Shown here one piece after another: positions 26,109-34,449 of a stretch of DNA of 64,000 nt (the stretch's first letter is position 1; the number at the start of each line of letters is the position of its first letter). Source of the stretch: CAVTRI01 sp963737075 (GTDB lineage Bacteria > Actinomycetota > Acidimicrobiia > Acidimicrobiales > Palsa-688); assembly GCA_963737075.1 (NCBI GenBank), contig CAVTRI010000001.1, positions 1,984,001 to 2,048,000 on the forward strand, in the 5' to 3' direction. Below the pieces are notes generated by a model that was not told the DNA's origin, did no database searches, and saw nothing but the letters and a program-made list of their open reading frames with translations. Both the position numbers and the translations under genes were made by a program.

Positions 26109-27092
26109 CTAGTCCCCGCCGATCGTGACCACAACCTTGCCGAGCGCCCGGCGTTCCGCGAGCTGGCGTATCGCCTCGGCCGCCTGCACGAGCGGGTAGG
26201 TGACCGACACGTACGGCTGCAGCTTCCCGGCCCGCCACCACTCCCCCAGCTCCTCCACATCGCGCCGGTGGCGCTGCGGGTCTCGCCCCACGGACGACCC
26301 CCAGAACACGCCCACGACGCTGCAGCCGCGCAACAGCGGCAGGTTGAGCGGGATGCGCGGGATGTCGCCGTTGGCAAACCCGATCACCAGGAACCGTCCT
26401 TCCCACGCCGTCGACCGAAGCGCCGCCTCGGCGTACGGCCCGCCCACGGGGTCGTACACCACGTCGGCGCCCACGCCCTCGGTCAGATCCCGGATGCGCG
26501 TCTTGAGATCCTCGGTTTCGTAGTTGATCGTCTCGTCCGCCCCCCGAGTCCGGCACAGCGCCAGCTTCTCGTCCGTCGACGCCGCGGCGATGACCCTGGC
26601 GCCCATCAACCGGCCCAGCTCGACGGCGGCCAACCCGACGCCGCCCGCGGCTCCGAGCACCACCAGCGTCTCCCCCGGTTGCAAGTCGGCCCGGTGCTTG
26701 AGGGCATAAAGGGAGGTCCCGTAGGCGTAAACAAACGCTGACGCCTCAACGAGATCCACCCCGTCGGGCACGACCGAAACCGACGCCGCAGAGGCCGCCA
26801 CCTGCTCCGCCAGCCCCCCGACGGTCGTCGACGCGAAGACCCGGTCGCCGACGGCCACACCGTGAACTCCCGGCCCAACCCTGGCCACGACCCCTGCCAC
26901 CTCCCCGCCGGGGCTGAACGGCAGCTTCGGCTTGAACTGGTAGCGGTCGTGCAGCATCAGGACGTCGGGGAAGTTGATCGCGCACGCGGCGACGTCGATC
27001 ACCACCTCGCCCTCGCCCGCCGCCGGGGGGTCCACGTCGGACAGCTCCAGCAGCTCCGGGCCGCCAAAACGTATACACAGGATCGCCTTCAT
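26109..27092 (-). CDS. NADPH:quinone oxidoreductase, zinc-independent MDR family
   Basis: About 327 residues with the GroES-like N-domain (NFPDVLMLHDRYQFKPKLPF) and Rossmann domain (VVLGAAGGVGLAAVELG near residue 147). The cysteines for structural zinc are absent, as in quinone oxidoreductase. DPVGGPYAEAALRS and ALGKVVVTIGGD match the mycobacterial quinone oxidoreductase/2-haloacrylate-reductase-like group. Ten bases upstream of its ATG is the end of the next minus-strand hydrolase gene, so the four genes from 29493 down to 26109 form one run. Confidence 0.9.
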   Translation of the reverse strand: MKAILCIRFGGPELLELSDVDPPAAGEGEVVIDVAACAINFPDVLMLHDRYQFKPKLPFSPGGEVAGVVARVGPGVHGVAVGDRVFASTTVGGLAEQVAASAASVSVVPDGVDLVEASAFVYAYGTSLYALKHRADLQPGETLVVLGAAGGVGLAAVELGRLMGARVIAAASTDEKLALCRTRGADETINYETEDLKTRIRDLTEGVGADVVYDPVGGPYAEAALRSTAWEGRFLVIGFANGDIPRIPLNLPLLRGCSVVGVFWGSSVGRDPQRHRRDVEELGEWWRAGKLQPYVSVTYPLVQAAEAIRQLAERRALGKVVVTIGGD

Positions 27093-27102
27093 GGTGCCCC
27101 CC

Positions 27103-27843
27103 TCAACCGACTCGGGCGAGGTAGCGGGTCAGGGCGTCGTCAAACACATCGGGGTGGGTGAGGTTGGGGGCGTGGGCGGCCCCGTCGATCACCAGCAGCT
27201 CCGCGTTCGGGATCTTGGCCGCCATGTAGTCGCTGCCGGCCCGAAATGCGGTGTCCTCGCTGCCGACGACGACCAGCGTGGGCACGGCGATCCGGGGCAG
27301 CCCGTCGATGGCCGTGGCGTCCCGCTGGGTGAGTATCCGGCGGGCGGCGTGGGCGAGGCCTGCGGGGTCTCGGTGACGAGCCACACCCACCTCTGCCGAG
27401 CGGCTGAGGGCCTCCGTGCCCTGTTTGTCGATGCGGTCGGCGGTCTGTTCTGCGTAGTCGTTCCAGCCTTGGCGGGCGGTGTCGCTGCGAAAACCGGGGC
27501 CGGTGTCTTCGAGGACGAGGCCGGACACCCGGTCCGGGTGGGCGAGCGTGAACGACAGGGAGGCGAAACCGCCGAGGGAGTGGCCGACCAGCACCGCCCG
27601 GTCCGCGCCCGCGTCGTCGAGCAGGCCGAGCATGTCCTGCAGCGTCAGCGCGAGCGAATATTCAGCGGGGTCGCCCGGCGAGTCGCTGTCACCGTGGCCG
27701 CGCATGTCCCACGTGATGACCGTGTGGTCAGCCGAGAACCGCTTGACCTGGGGGGCCCACATGGCAGAGGACGCCCCGAAGCCGTGGGTGAACAAGATGG
27801 CGGGTCCTTGCCCCGAGACCTCGACATGCAGACGGACTGACAT
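27103..27843 (-). CDS. alpha/beta-fold hydrolase
   Basis: About 246 residues. THGFGASSAMW gives the HG oxyanion motif, VGHSLGGFASL the nucleophile elbow (Ser near residue 92), VGSEDTAF the acid and GAAHAPN the base. Short lid between strands 6 and 7. The family includes 3-oxoadipate enol-lactonase-like and C-C hydrolases; the substrate is unknown. It is 24 bases from the TPP-enzyme gene upstream and 10 from the oxidoreductase gene downstream, implying an operon. Confidence 0.87.
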   Translation of the reverse strand: MSVRLHVEVSGQGPAILFTHGFGASSAMWAPQVKRFSADHTVITWDMRGHGDSDSPGDPAEYSLALTLQDMLGLLDDAGADRAVLVGHSLGGFASLSFTLAHPDRVSGLVLEDTGPGFRSDTARQGWNDYAEQTADRIDKQGTEALSRSAEVGVARHRDPAGLAHAARRILTQRDATAIDGLPRIAVPTLVVVGSEDTAFRAGSDYMAAKIPNAELLVIDGAAHAPNLTHPDVFDDALTRYLARVG

Positions 27844-27867
27844 GCTCTGGGACGTTAGCGACAGCGC

Positions 27868-29493
27868 TCAGCCCAGGTTGGAGCTCCTCGGATACTCGTC
27901 CCCGGGGTCGGTGAGCACATTGACCACGTATGGCTGGCCCGAAGCGAACGCCCGGTCGAGCGCGGGGCCGATGTCGGACGGGTGGCGCACGGTCTCGCCG
28001 GCCGCCCCGAGCGCCTCGGCCACCCGGTCGTAGCGGGTCTCCGGCTGCAGGTCGCAGGCGACGTCGTAGCCATAGATCCTCCGCATGGGATGCTTTTCCA
28101 GGCCCCAGATGCCGTTGTTGCCCACGATCAGCACCGCGGGCAGCCGGTGACGGACGAGGGTGTCGAGGTCGCCGAGGGAGAAGCCGGCGGCGCCGTCGCC
28201 GAGGACGGCGACCACCTGCGCCTCCGGCCGGGCGAGGCGAGCGGCCGCCGCGTAGCCGATCCCGTTGCCGAGGCATCCGTAGGGGCCGGTGTCGAGCCAG
28301 CAGCCGGGCTCGAACGTCTCCACGTACTTGCCCGCGTACGACGCAAAGTCCCCGCCGTCGCAGATCACGACGGCGTCACGAGCCAGCCGCGGGATGAGCT
28401 CCCCGAAGACCCTCGTGGGCTTGATCGGCTCGTCCTCCGCTGACAGCAGCGCCTGCTCGGACGCTCGGGCCGCCGTCTCGGCCGCTCTGACCCGGCCGAT
28501 CCAGGCGGTGTGATCGCGGCGTTCTCCGGCAAAGGCGGCTATGCCGTCGAAGATCTCCGCTAGCTCTCCTGCGGCCGACACCGCGTCCGGGGCGTGGGCG
28601 GCGCGCCCGTCCTCGTTGTCGACGAGGTGCACAACTTTGGCGTCACCGAAGCGGCCGAAGCCAAGGCGGAAATCGAGGGGCGTGCCGGCGACGACCACCA
28701 CGTCGGCTTCGGTGCGGAGCAAGCCCCGCGTGCGGCTGAAGGCCAGCGGGTGGTCCGCGGGCAGGCAGCCGCGGCCCATCCCGTTGGCGAAGCACGGGAC
28801 ACCGAGACCCTCGACCACCCGCCGCAGATGATCCCAGGCCCCGCCCCAGTACACGTCACTACCGGCGATCAGCGCCGGACGCGCGGCAGAGGCAATCACA
28901 GCCGCCGCCCGGCTCACCTCGTCGGGGTTGGGCTCGACGCCGCGCAGCGTGGGAGCGGGTGGGATCGTGGCGGCGCCAGACGCGAACAGCACGTCCATCG
29001 GGACGTCCACGAACACCGGGCCTCGGTGGGGGGTCATCGCTGTCTCGGCTGCGGCGTGGATGGTTTTGGCGGCGTCTGACGGGTCCGTCACCGTGCCGGC
29101 TTGCTTGGTGATCGAGCTCACGATGGGGACGTGGTCGAGCTCTTGCAAGGAGCCCGATCCCCACCGGGCCTGGGGGGCCCGCCCGCCGAGGACCACCAAC
29201 GGGGCCCCGTTGAAATGCGCGGACGTCATGGCGCTCATCCCGTTGGTGACGCCCGGGCCGGCGGTGAGGACCGCCAGGCCGGGACGGCGGGTGAGCTTGG
29301 CCCACGCCTCCGCGGCCCACGTGGCCGTCTGTTCGTGACGGGTGTCGACGATCCGAAGCCCCGCTTTGACGGCCGCGTCGTACAGAGGCCACACGTGGCC
29401 CCCATTGAGGGTGAACATGGTGTCCACGCCCCAGGCCTGCAGCGCCGCCAGTGCCAGCTGCCCGGCGTGCCCTTCGATCCGATCCTCTTCCAC
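27868..29493 (-). CDS. thiamine-pyrophosphate enzyme, IlvG-like acetolactate-synthase family
   Basis: About 541 residues in the three-domain plan. N-domain has DTRHEQTATWAAEAWAK with the cofactor-activating Glu, then TAGPGVTNGMSAM and LGGRAPQARWGSGSLQELDH. C-domain has GDGAAGFSLGDLDTLVRH and ends at NNGIWGLEKHP, the GDG-x(25)-NN diphosphate motif. Overall order follows mycobacterial IlvG, whose activity as a true acetolactate synthase is unproven; the FAD-binding and regulatory features of IlvB cannot be confirmed. The setting (acyl-CoA, hydroxy-acid enzymes) also allows a 2-hydroxyacyl-CoA lyase or decarboxylase role. Divergent from the LLM gene, with 42 bases between starts. Confidence 0.85.
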   Translation of the reverse strand: MEEDRIEGHAGQLALAALQAWGVDTMFTLNGGHVWPLYDAAVKAGLRIVDTRHEQTATWAAEAWAKLTRRPGLAVLTAGPGVTNGMSAMTSAHFNGAPLVVLGGRAPQARWGSGSLQELDHVPIVSSITKQAGTVTDPSDAAKTIHAAAETAMTPHRGPVFVDVPMDVLFASGAATIPPAPTLRGVEPNPDEVSRAAAVIASAARPALIAGSDVYWGGAWDHLRRVVEGLGVPCFANGMGRGCLPADHPLAFSRTRGLLRTEADVVVVAGTPLDFRLGFGRFGDAKVVHLVDNEDGRAAHAPDAVSAAGELAEIFDGIAAFAGERRDHTAWIGRVRAAETAARASEQALLSAEDEPIKPTRVFGELIPRLARDAVVICDGGDFASYAGKYVETFEPGCWLDTGPYGCLGNGIGYAAAARLARPEAQVVAVLGDGAAGFSLGDLDTLVRHRLPAVLIVGNNGIWGLEKHPMRRIYGYDVACDLQPETRYDRVAEALGAAGETVRHPSDIGPALDRAFASGQPYVVNVLTDPGDEYPRSSNLG

Positions 29494-29535
29494 AAGCGGA
29501 GCCTATGCCGCGGCAAATCCGGCAGGATGGGCCCG

Positions 29536-30423
29536 ATGAAGATTCGCTTCGCCGTGTCGCCGCCGCTGCCCGGCGGCGATCTGGATCGCTTCGGGCGCAC
29601 GGTCGACGAGCTGGAACGGCTGGGCTTCGACAGCGTGTGGCTGCCGGACATCACGCTGGGCACCCTGGTGGACCCGCTCGTGGGGTTGGCGTTCGCCGCC
29701 GGACGTACGAGCCGCCTGAAGCTCGGAGCCGACGTGGTGCCCGTAGGGCGCAACCCCCTCGGTTTGGCCAAGGACCTCGCCCAGCTGGACCGGCTTTCTG
29801 GTGGGCGACTGCTGCTCAGCTTCGTCAGCGGCGTAGACCAGCCGGGCGAACGGGAGGTGCTCGGCATCGGGGGCGCCAACCGCGGCCTGATCCTCGAGGA
29901 AATGACGCCTCTCCTGCGGGCCTGGTGGGCTGGCGAGACCGTCGACCATCGCAGCGAGCGCTGGCACCTGCCGCAGGTGGCGTCGCCCGCCCGCCCGGTG
30001 CAGGATCCCCTGGAGGTGTGGTTCGGCGGATTCGGCCCCAAGGCGCTGGTGCGGGCGGGCAGGTTTTCCGACGGCTGGCTCGGCTCGGCCATGCCACCCG
30101 CCGAGGCGGGCGCCGCCCGTCAACGCATTCAGCAAGCGGCCGACGAGGCCGGGCGGATGATCGACCCCGAGCACTTCGGGCTGAGCATCCCCTACGCAGA
30201 GGAAGCCGTCGATGCCGCCACGATCGAGCGGCTGCGCGCCCGCCGGCCCGACGTCGACGTCAGCGAGCTCGTCCCTCTCGGACCGAGGGGCCTGCGGGAG
30301 CTCATCCGCCGGCTGGTCGACGAAGGGCTGTCCAAGTTCGTCGTGCGCCCCACGGCGGCCGACGGTGCCACCAGCGCCGGCCTCGGGCGGTTGGCCGAGG
30401 TGCTGCTACCCCTGCAGACGTGA
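29536..30423 (+). CDS. LLM-class flavin/F420-dependent oxidoreductase
   Basis: Luciferase-like (beta/alpha)8 protein of about 295 residues. Starts MKIRFAVSPPLPGG; LERLGFDSVWLPDI, LGADVVPVGRNPLGLAKDLA and GRLLLSFVSG are the typical strands, with VWFGGFGPKALVRAGRFSDG. Members in actinobacteria generally use F420 for hydride transfer. ATG at 29536 has an AGGATGGG stretch upstream; an ATG at 29527 is an alternative. It is about 100 bases before the DUF35 gene and may lead the DUF35-thiolase operon. Confidence 0.87.
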   Translation: MKIRFAVSPPLPGGDLDRFGRTVDELERLGFDSVWLPDITLGTLVDPLVGLAFAAGRTSRLKLGADVVPVGRNPLGLAKDLAQLDRLSGGRLLLSFVSGVDQPGEREVLGIGGANRGLILEEMTPLLRAWWAGETVDHRSERWHLPQVASPARPVQDPLEVWFGGFGPKALVRAGRFSDGWLGSAMPPAEAGAARQRIQQAADEAGRMIDPEHFGLSIPYAEEAVDAATIERLRARRPDVDVSELVPLGPRGLRELIRRLVDEGLSKFVVRPTAADGATSAGLGRLAEVLLPLQT

Positions 30424-30526
30424 AGCCGAGGGCCGGCTCGACCCCGGCCGATTTGAGAGCCAGCGTGCCGTTCCCGGTACAGTGAGCGGGGCGTGCCGGC
30501 CGCCGGTCGCCCGCGGAGGAGGACGC

Positions 30527-30937
30527 ATGCCGAAGCAGATCCCGCTGGTCGACTACCTGGTGCTGGGAGATCATCCGCACCTGGTGGCCAACGAGTGCAC
30601 GTCTTGCAACGCCCGGTTCTTCGACCACCGCAACGCCTGCGCCTCGTGTGGCAAGACCGAGTTCCGCAAAGTGGACGTGGGCACCAGCGGCGAGCTGAGG
30701 GCGTTCACGATCGTCGCCTACGCGGCGCCCGGGATCCCGGTGCCGTTCGTCGCCGGTGTGGTCGACTGCGACGGCACCAGCGTGCGCACCAACATCATCG
30801 GGGTCGAACCCGACCCCGAGCACATCAAGCTGGGCATGAAGGTCCGGCTCGACACCTATGTCGTCGGTACCGACGACGAAGACACCGAAGCCATCGGCTT
30901 CGGGTACACCCCAGTGGAGGAGCACATCGATGGCTGA
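30527..30937 (+). CDS. DUF35 OB-fold protein with N-terminal zinc ribbon
   Basis: About 136 residues. CTSCNARFF and CASCGKTEF form a four-cysteine rubredoxin-like zinc ribbon; the rest is an OB fold (FTIVAYAAPGIPVPFVAGVV). Such proteins pair with thiolase-like partners and are needed for stability or acyl-CoA binding, as in Ltp2-DUF35 aldolase of sterol side-chain breakdown. GGAGGAGGACGC precedes ATG. The reading overlaps the thiolase start by eight bases, so the pair is translated together. Confidence 0.92.
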   Translation: MPKQIPLVDYLVLGDHPHLVANECTSCNARFFDHRNACASCGKTEFRKVDVGTSGELRAFTIVAYAAPGIPVPFVAGVVDCDGTSVRTNIIGVEPDPEHIKLGMKVRLDTYVVGTDDEDTEAIGFGYTPVEEHIDG

Positions 30938-32129
30938 CGACGTCTGGATCCTCGGCATCACCATGACCAAGTTCGGGAAGCACCCGGACAAGGACGTCAT
31001 CGACCTGGCTTCGGAGGCGGCCATGGCCGCCTTGGCCGACGCCCAGGTCGGCATCAACGACGTCGGCATCCTGGCGTTCGGCAACCTGATGGGCGGCAAC
31101 AGCGGCCAGATGCTGCAGAAGCAGATCGGCCAGACCGGCATCCCGGTGTTCAACGTGTCCAACGCCTGCGCCACGGGCGCCACCGCTCTGCGCACGGCCG
31201 TCATGTCGGTCAAGGCGGGCGAGACCGACATGGGGCTCGCCGTCGGGGTGGAGAAGCTGGCCGGCGCCGGGCTGCTCGGCGCAGGCGGCCGGCCCAAGGA
31301 GGACAAGAAGGTCTACGAGCCGAAGGGTCGCTACGGCGCCGTGGTTCCGGTTGACGGTCGGATCGGTACGGAGACGATGCCCGGGGTGTTCGCCCAGATC
31401 GGCATGGAGTACGGGCACCGCTACGGCGGGACCAGCTTCGAGCTGTTCGCCCGCATCGCGGAAAAAAACCACGCCCACTCCACCCTCAACCCGCTGGCCG
31501 CCTACAGCAAGAAGATGAGCCTGGACGAGATCATGAACGACATCATGATCGCCTACCCCAACACCCGGCCGATGTGCTCGGCCAACTGCGACGGGGCAGC
31601 GGCCGCGGTGGTGGTCTCGGGTCAGAAGCTCAAGACCCTCGATCCCGACCAGCAGCGGCGAGCGGTGAAGGTGTCGGCCAGCATCCTCACGACCGACCCC
31701 TACGAGGAAGCTTGCCAGGTCCTTCCCAACGTCAACACCCTCACCCGCAACGCCGCCCAGCAGGCGTACACCCAGGCGGGGGTCGCTCCCGAGGACCTCG
31801 ACCTCGTCGAGCTGCACGACTGCTTCGCCACCGCGGAGCTGGTGCACTACGACAACCTGATGCTGTGCAAGCCCGGTGAGGCGGTGCCGTTCTTCGAGTC
31901 CGGCGCTTCCTGGCGCGACGGCAAGACACCCGTCAACGTGTCGGGCGGCCTGGAGTCCAAGGGCCACCCGATCGCGGCTACCGGTATCGCCAACATCTGG
32001 GAGGTCTGCCACCACCTGCGTGGCGAGGCCGGCGACCGCCAGGTCGAAGGCGCGAACGTCGGCCTGGCCCACGTCATCGGGCTCGGCTCCGCCTGCGGCG
32101 TGCACATCCTGGAGCGCCACGCGGCCTGA
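30930..32129 (+). CDS. thiolase-family protein (SCP2-thiolase/Ltp type)
   Basis: About 399 residues. NVSNACATGATALR carries the nucleophilic Cys near residue 84, retained here in contrast to Ltp2-like aldolases; VELHDCFATAE, GGLESKGHPIAATG and LGSACGVHILE give the other active-site parts, with a His in GHP and a second Cys in SACG. A ketoacyl-CoA thiolase, cutting the acyl chain with CoA, is thus favoured over an aldolase. GGAGGAG precedes its ATG within the end of DUF35. Together with the LLM gene and DUF35 it forms a likely side-chain-degradation unit. Confidence 0.9.
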   Translation: MADDVWILGITMTKFGKHPDKDVIDLASEAAMAALADAQVGINDVGILAFGNLMGGNSGQMLQKQIGQTGIPVFNVSNACATGATALRTAVMSVKAGETDMGLAVGVEKLAGAGLLGAGGRPKEDKKVYEPKGRYGAVVPVDGRIGTETMPGVFAQIGMEYGHRYGGTSFELFARIAEKNHAHSTLNPLAAYSKKMSLDEIMNDIMIAYPNTRPMCSANCDGAAAAVVVSGQKLKTLDPDQQRRAVKVSASILTTDPYEEACQVLPNVNTLTRNAAQQAYTQAGVAPEDLDLVELHDCFATAELVHYDNLMLCKPGEAVPFFESGASWRDGKTPVNVSGGLESKGHPIAATGIANIWEVCHHLRGEAGDRQVEGANVGLAHVIGLGSACGVHILERHAA

Positions 32130-32152
32130 CCGCGACTGACGCTGCGGCGTCC

Positions 32153-33376
32153 ATGTTCGACACGATCAGGTCCGTCGTCCGGTTTCGTTCCGTCGAGCGC
32201 GACGCCGCGGCCCGGCGCCTGGCCAGGGCGGCGAGCGTCGCCGATCTGCGGCGCATCGCCCGGCGGCGGTTGCCGCAAGGCGTGTTCGACTACATCGACG
32301 GCGGCGCCGAAGACGAGCGGTCGCTCGACCGCAACGTCTCCGCCTTCGAACGCGTCGAGTTTTGCCCGCGGGTGTTGCGCGACGTCAGCGAGATCGACCC
32401 GTCGACCACGCTTCTCGGCCGGCGGTTGCCCCTGCCGCTGGTCCTCTCGCCGACTGGGTTCACCCGCATCGCCTCACCGGGCGGCGAGCTCGACGTGGCC
32501 CGGGCGGCCGCTCGCGTCGGCCTGCCGTACACACTGTCGACGTTGGCCACCCGCTCGATCGAGGAGGTGGCGACGGTCAGCGACGGTTCCAAGTGGTTTC
32601 AGGTCTACGTGTGGCGGGACCGGGGCCTGGTCAAGGATCTGCTCGCCCGGGCGGCCGCCGCCGGGTACGAGGCGATCGTCATCACCGTCGACACCGCCGT
32701 CCTCGGCCGCCGGGAGCGTGACGTGCGACGCGGCTTCACCCTCCCGCCCCAGATCGGGCCCGGCACGCTGCTCGACGGGGCGCGCCATCCGGCGTGGACA
32801 TGGGCGTTGCTGCGCTCGGAGCCGATCACCTTCGCCAACATCGCCGGTTCGCGCCCCGGGGCGGGCGAAGGCGCGGTGATCCTCTCGGAGTACATCAACG
32901 CCCAGTTCGACCCCGCGCTGTCGTGGCGGGATCTGGAGTGGTTCCGGGCCCAGTGGGAAGGGCCGATCGTGCTCAAGGGGGTGCAGTCCGTAGAGGACGC
33001 CCACCAGGCCGCTGAGGCCGGGGTCTCAGCGGTGGCGCTCTCCAACCACGGAGGCCGTCAGCTCGACGGCGGCCCGGCCCCGCTCGCACTGGTCGCCCCG
33101 GTCGCCCAGGCGATCGGGGACCGCTGCGAGGTGGTCTGCGACGGAGGGGTCCGCCGGGGCAGCGACATCGTCAAGGCGGTGGCGCTGGGCGCCCGGGCGG
33201 CCACCATCGGACGGGCCTACCTCTACGGGCTCGGTGCGGCCGGTGAGCGCGGCGTCGACCACTGCCTCGCGCTGCTGGACGCCGACGTGCGCAGAACGAT
33301 GGCCCTGCTCGGGCGGCCCCGGCTGGCCGACCTCGACCCGACCGCGGTCCGCTGGATCGGGCCCGAGCCGGGTTGA
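32153..33376 (+). CDS. FMN-dependent alpha-hydroxy-acid dehydrogenase (LldD/glycolate-oxidase family)
   Basis: About 407 residues of the (beta/alpha)8 FMN family that oxidises L-2-hydroxy acids. FDYIDGGAEDE, LPLVLSPTGFTRI and YTLSTLATRSIEEV are at the FMN face; VLKGVQSVEDA supplies the Lys, LSNHGGRQLDGG the catalytic His and Arg, and VCDGGVRRGSDIVKA with TIGRAYLYGL the phosphate site. A preceding basic helix may be a quinone- or membrane-contact segment. It follows the thiolase by 23 bases. L-lactate is the default substrate, but the context fits a longer 2-hydroxy acid. Confidence 0.9.
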   Translation: MFDTIRSVVRFRSVERDAAARRLARAASVADLRRIARRRLPQGVFDYIDGGAEDERSLDRNVSAFERVEFCPRVLRDVSEIDPSTTLLGRRLPLPLVLSPTGFTRIASPGGELDVARAAARVGLPYTLSTLATRSIEEVATVSDGSKWFQVYVWRDRGLVKDLLARAAAAGYEAIVITVDTAVLGRRERDVRRGFTLPPQIGPGTLLDGARHPAWTWALLRSEPITFANIAGSRPGAGEGAVILSEYINAQFDPALSWRDLEWFRAQWEGPIVLKGVQSVEDAHQAAEAGVSAVALSNHGGRQLDGGPAPLALVAPVAQAIGDRCEVVCDGGVRRGSDIVKAVALGARAATIGRAYLYGLGAAGERGVDHCLALLDADVRRTMALLGRPRLADLDPTAVRWIGPEPG

Positions 33377-33414
33377 TCCGCCGAGTAAGGCGGCGACCAG
33401 CGTCGTTCTTCGCG

Positions 33415-34029
33415 TCAAGCGGCGGGACCTGGGAACAGGGCGCCCCCCGGGCCCCGCACGAAGCCGCCCGGACTGGCCGGACCGGGCGCCACCTTGGTCG
33501 TGTCGACGATGTCGGTGGCCGTGGCGGTGTTGCCGGAGACGGTCGCGATCAGGCGGACCTGATCACCGGATGACACAGATCCGATGCCGTCACGCTGGGC
33601 GTCGACGATGGTGGACGCGGTCACGGGGTAGGTGTGGACGTAGCCGTCGTCGCTGGTGACGGTGATGGAGGAGCTGTTCACGTTGCTCGCCTTGCCGACT
33701 TGCACGTCATAGGTCTGGTAGCTGCCCGAGGGTGTCCTTGCGGTGTAGGTGCCGTGAACCACGTTGCCTCCGGGAAACACGCCACGAGGCCCCAACTTGC
33801 CCGGATGGGGCGTCGTCGTCGAGGTCGACGATGGGGAGCTTGCCGCGCTCGCCTGCGGCGTCCCCGACGCGGACGCAGCCACGAAGCCGCCAATCGCCCC
33901 CGCGATCGCCGCCAGCACGGCTGCTCCGCCGAGCCACGCTCGCCGCGAGCGGTGCGGCCGCGTCGGGGATGGGGGCTGGCCGAGGGGCGGTACTGGTGAG
34001 GACTCGAAACCGGGACCGTAGACGCTCAT
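33415..34029 (-). CDS. membrane-anchored DUF5666-like extracellular protein
   Basis: About 204 residues. N-terminal proline-rich cytosolic tail (FESSPVPPLGQPPSPTRPHR), one helix at residues 31-54 (AWLGGAAVLAAIAGAIGGFVAA), then a Ser/Thr-rich linker and a small beta-barrel-like domain with SITVTSDDGYVHTYPVTAST, which fits DUF5666. The C-terminus is Gly/Pro-rich. Outer-surface or periplasm-like location; role unknown. Next to and convergent with the hydroxy-acid dehydrogenase. Confidence 0.75.
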   Translation of the reverse strand: MSVYGPGFESSPVPPLGQPPSPTRPHRSRRAWLGGAAVLAAIAGAIGGFVAASASGTPQASAASSPSSTSTTTPHPGKLGPRGVFPGGNVVHGTYTARTPSGSYQTYDVQVGKASNVNSSSITVTSDDGYVHTYPVTASTIVDAQRDGIGSVSSGDQVRLIATVSGNTATATDIVDTTKVAPGPASPGGFVRGPGGALFPGPAA

Positions 34030-34152
34030 GATTTTTCGCCTCCGTTGCGCTGATCCGAAGCTTCGCGCCCCAACCTGAAAGCAACTTGAGCGTTACCTGG
34101 GATCAAGCGCAGAACCGCTCAGTTGCCGGCGCACCGGTCGTCCATACCATCG

Positions 34153-34449
34153 ATGGCTGGCGCCGCCAGGTTGGCTCGAATTGTGATCGTGTGGCCTGAC
34201 GGCACCCGGACCGTGGTGTCGCTGATGGACCGTCAGCTGGCGCGCCTGGACGCCGTGGACACCCTGGCCCGCGTCTGCCTCGCGGCGCGTCGCGCCGGGG
34301 CCGAAGCGCGTGTCGAGCAGGTGTCGGAAGGTCTGGCCCTGCTGCTCGACCTGGCGGGATTAGGCCGGGAGATGGGAGGGGAGGCCGAACGTCGGGAAGA
34401 CGCGCTCGGCGTCGAGGAAGGAATGGATCCCAGCGATCCGGTCGCCTGA
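34153..34449 (+). CDS. small conserved-type protein antisense-overlapping a sigma factor
   Basis: About 98 residues: MAGAARLARIVIVWPDGTRT, a helical middle (LDTLARVCLAARRAGA-like) and an acidic tail with LAGLGREMGGEAERREDALG. The last 90 bases lie antisense to the 3' end of the sigma-factor gene. The middle, ending SEGLALLLDLAGL, looks like the C-terminal helix of small STAS-like proteins, which supports coding. Similar small proteins converge on SigX5-type sigma genes in other actinobacteria, as far as I recall; the role is unknown. No clear ribosome site. Confidence 0.6.
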   Translation: MAGAARLARIVIVWPDGTRTVVSLMDRQLARLDAVDTLARVCLAARRAGAEARVEQVSEGLALLLDLAGLGREMGGEAERREDALGVEEGMDPSDPVA

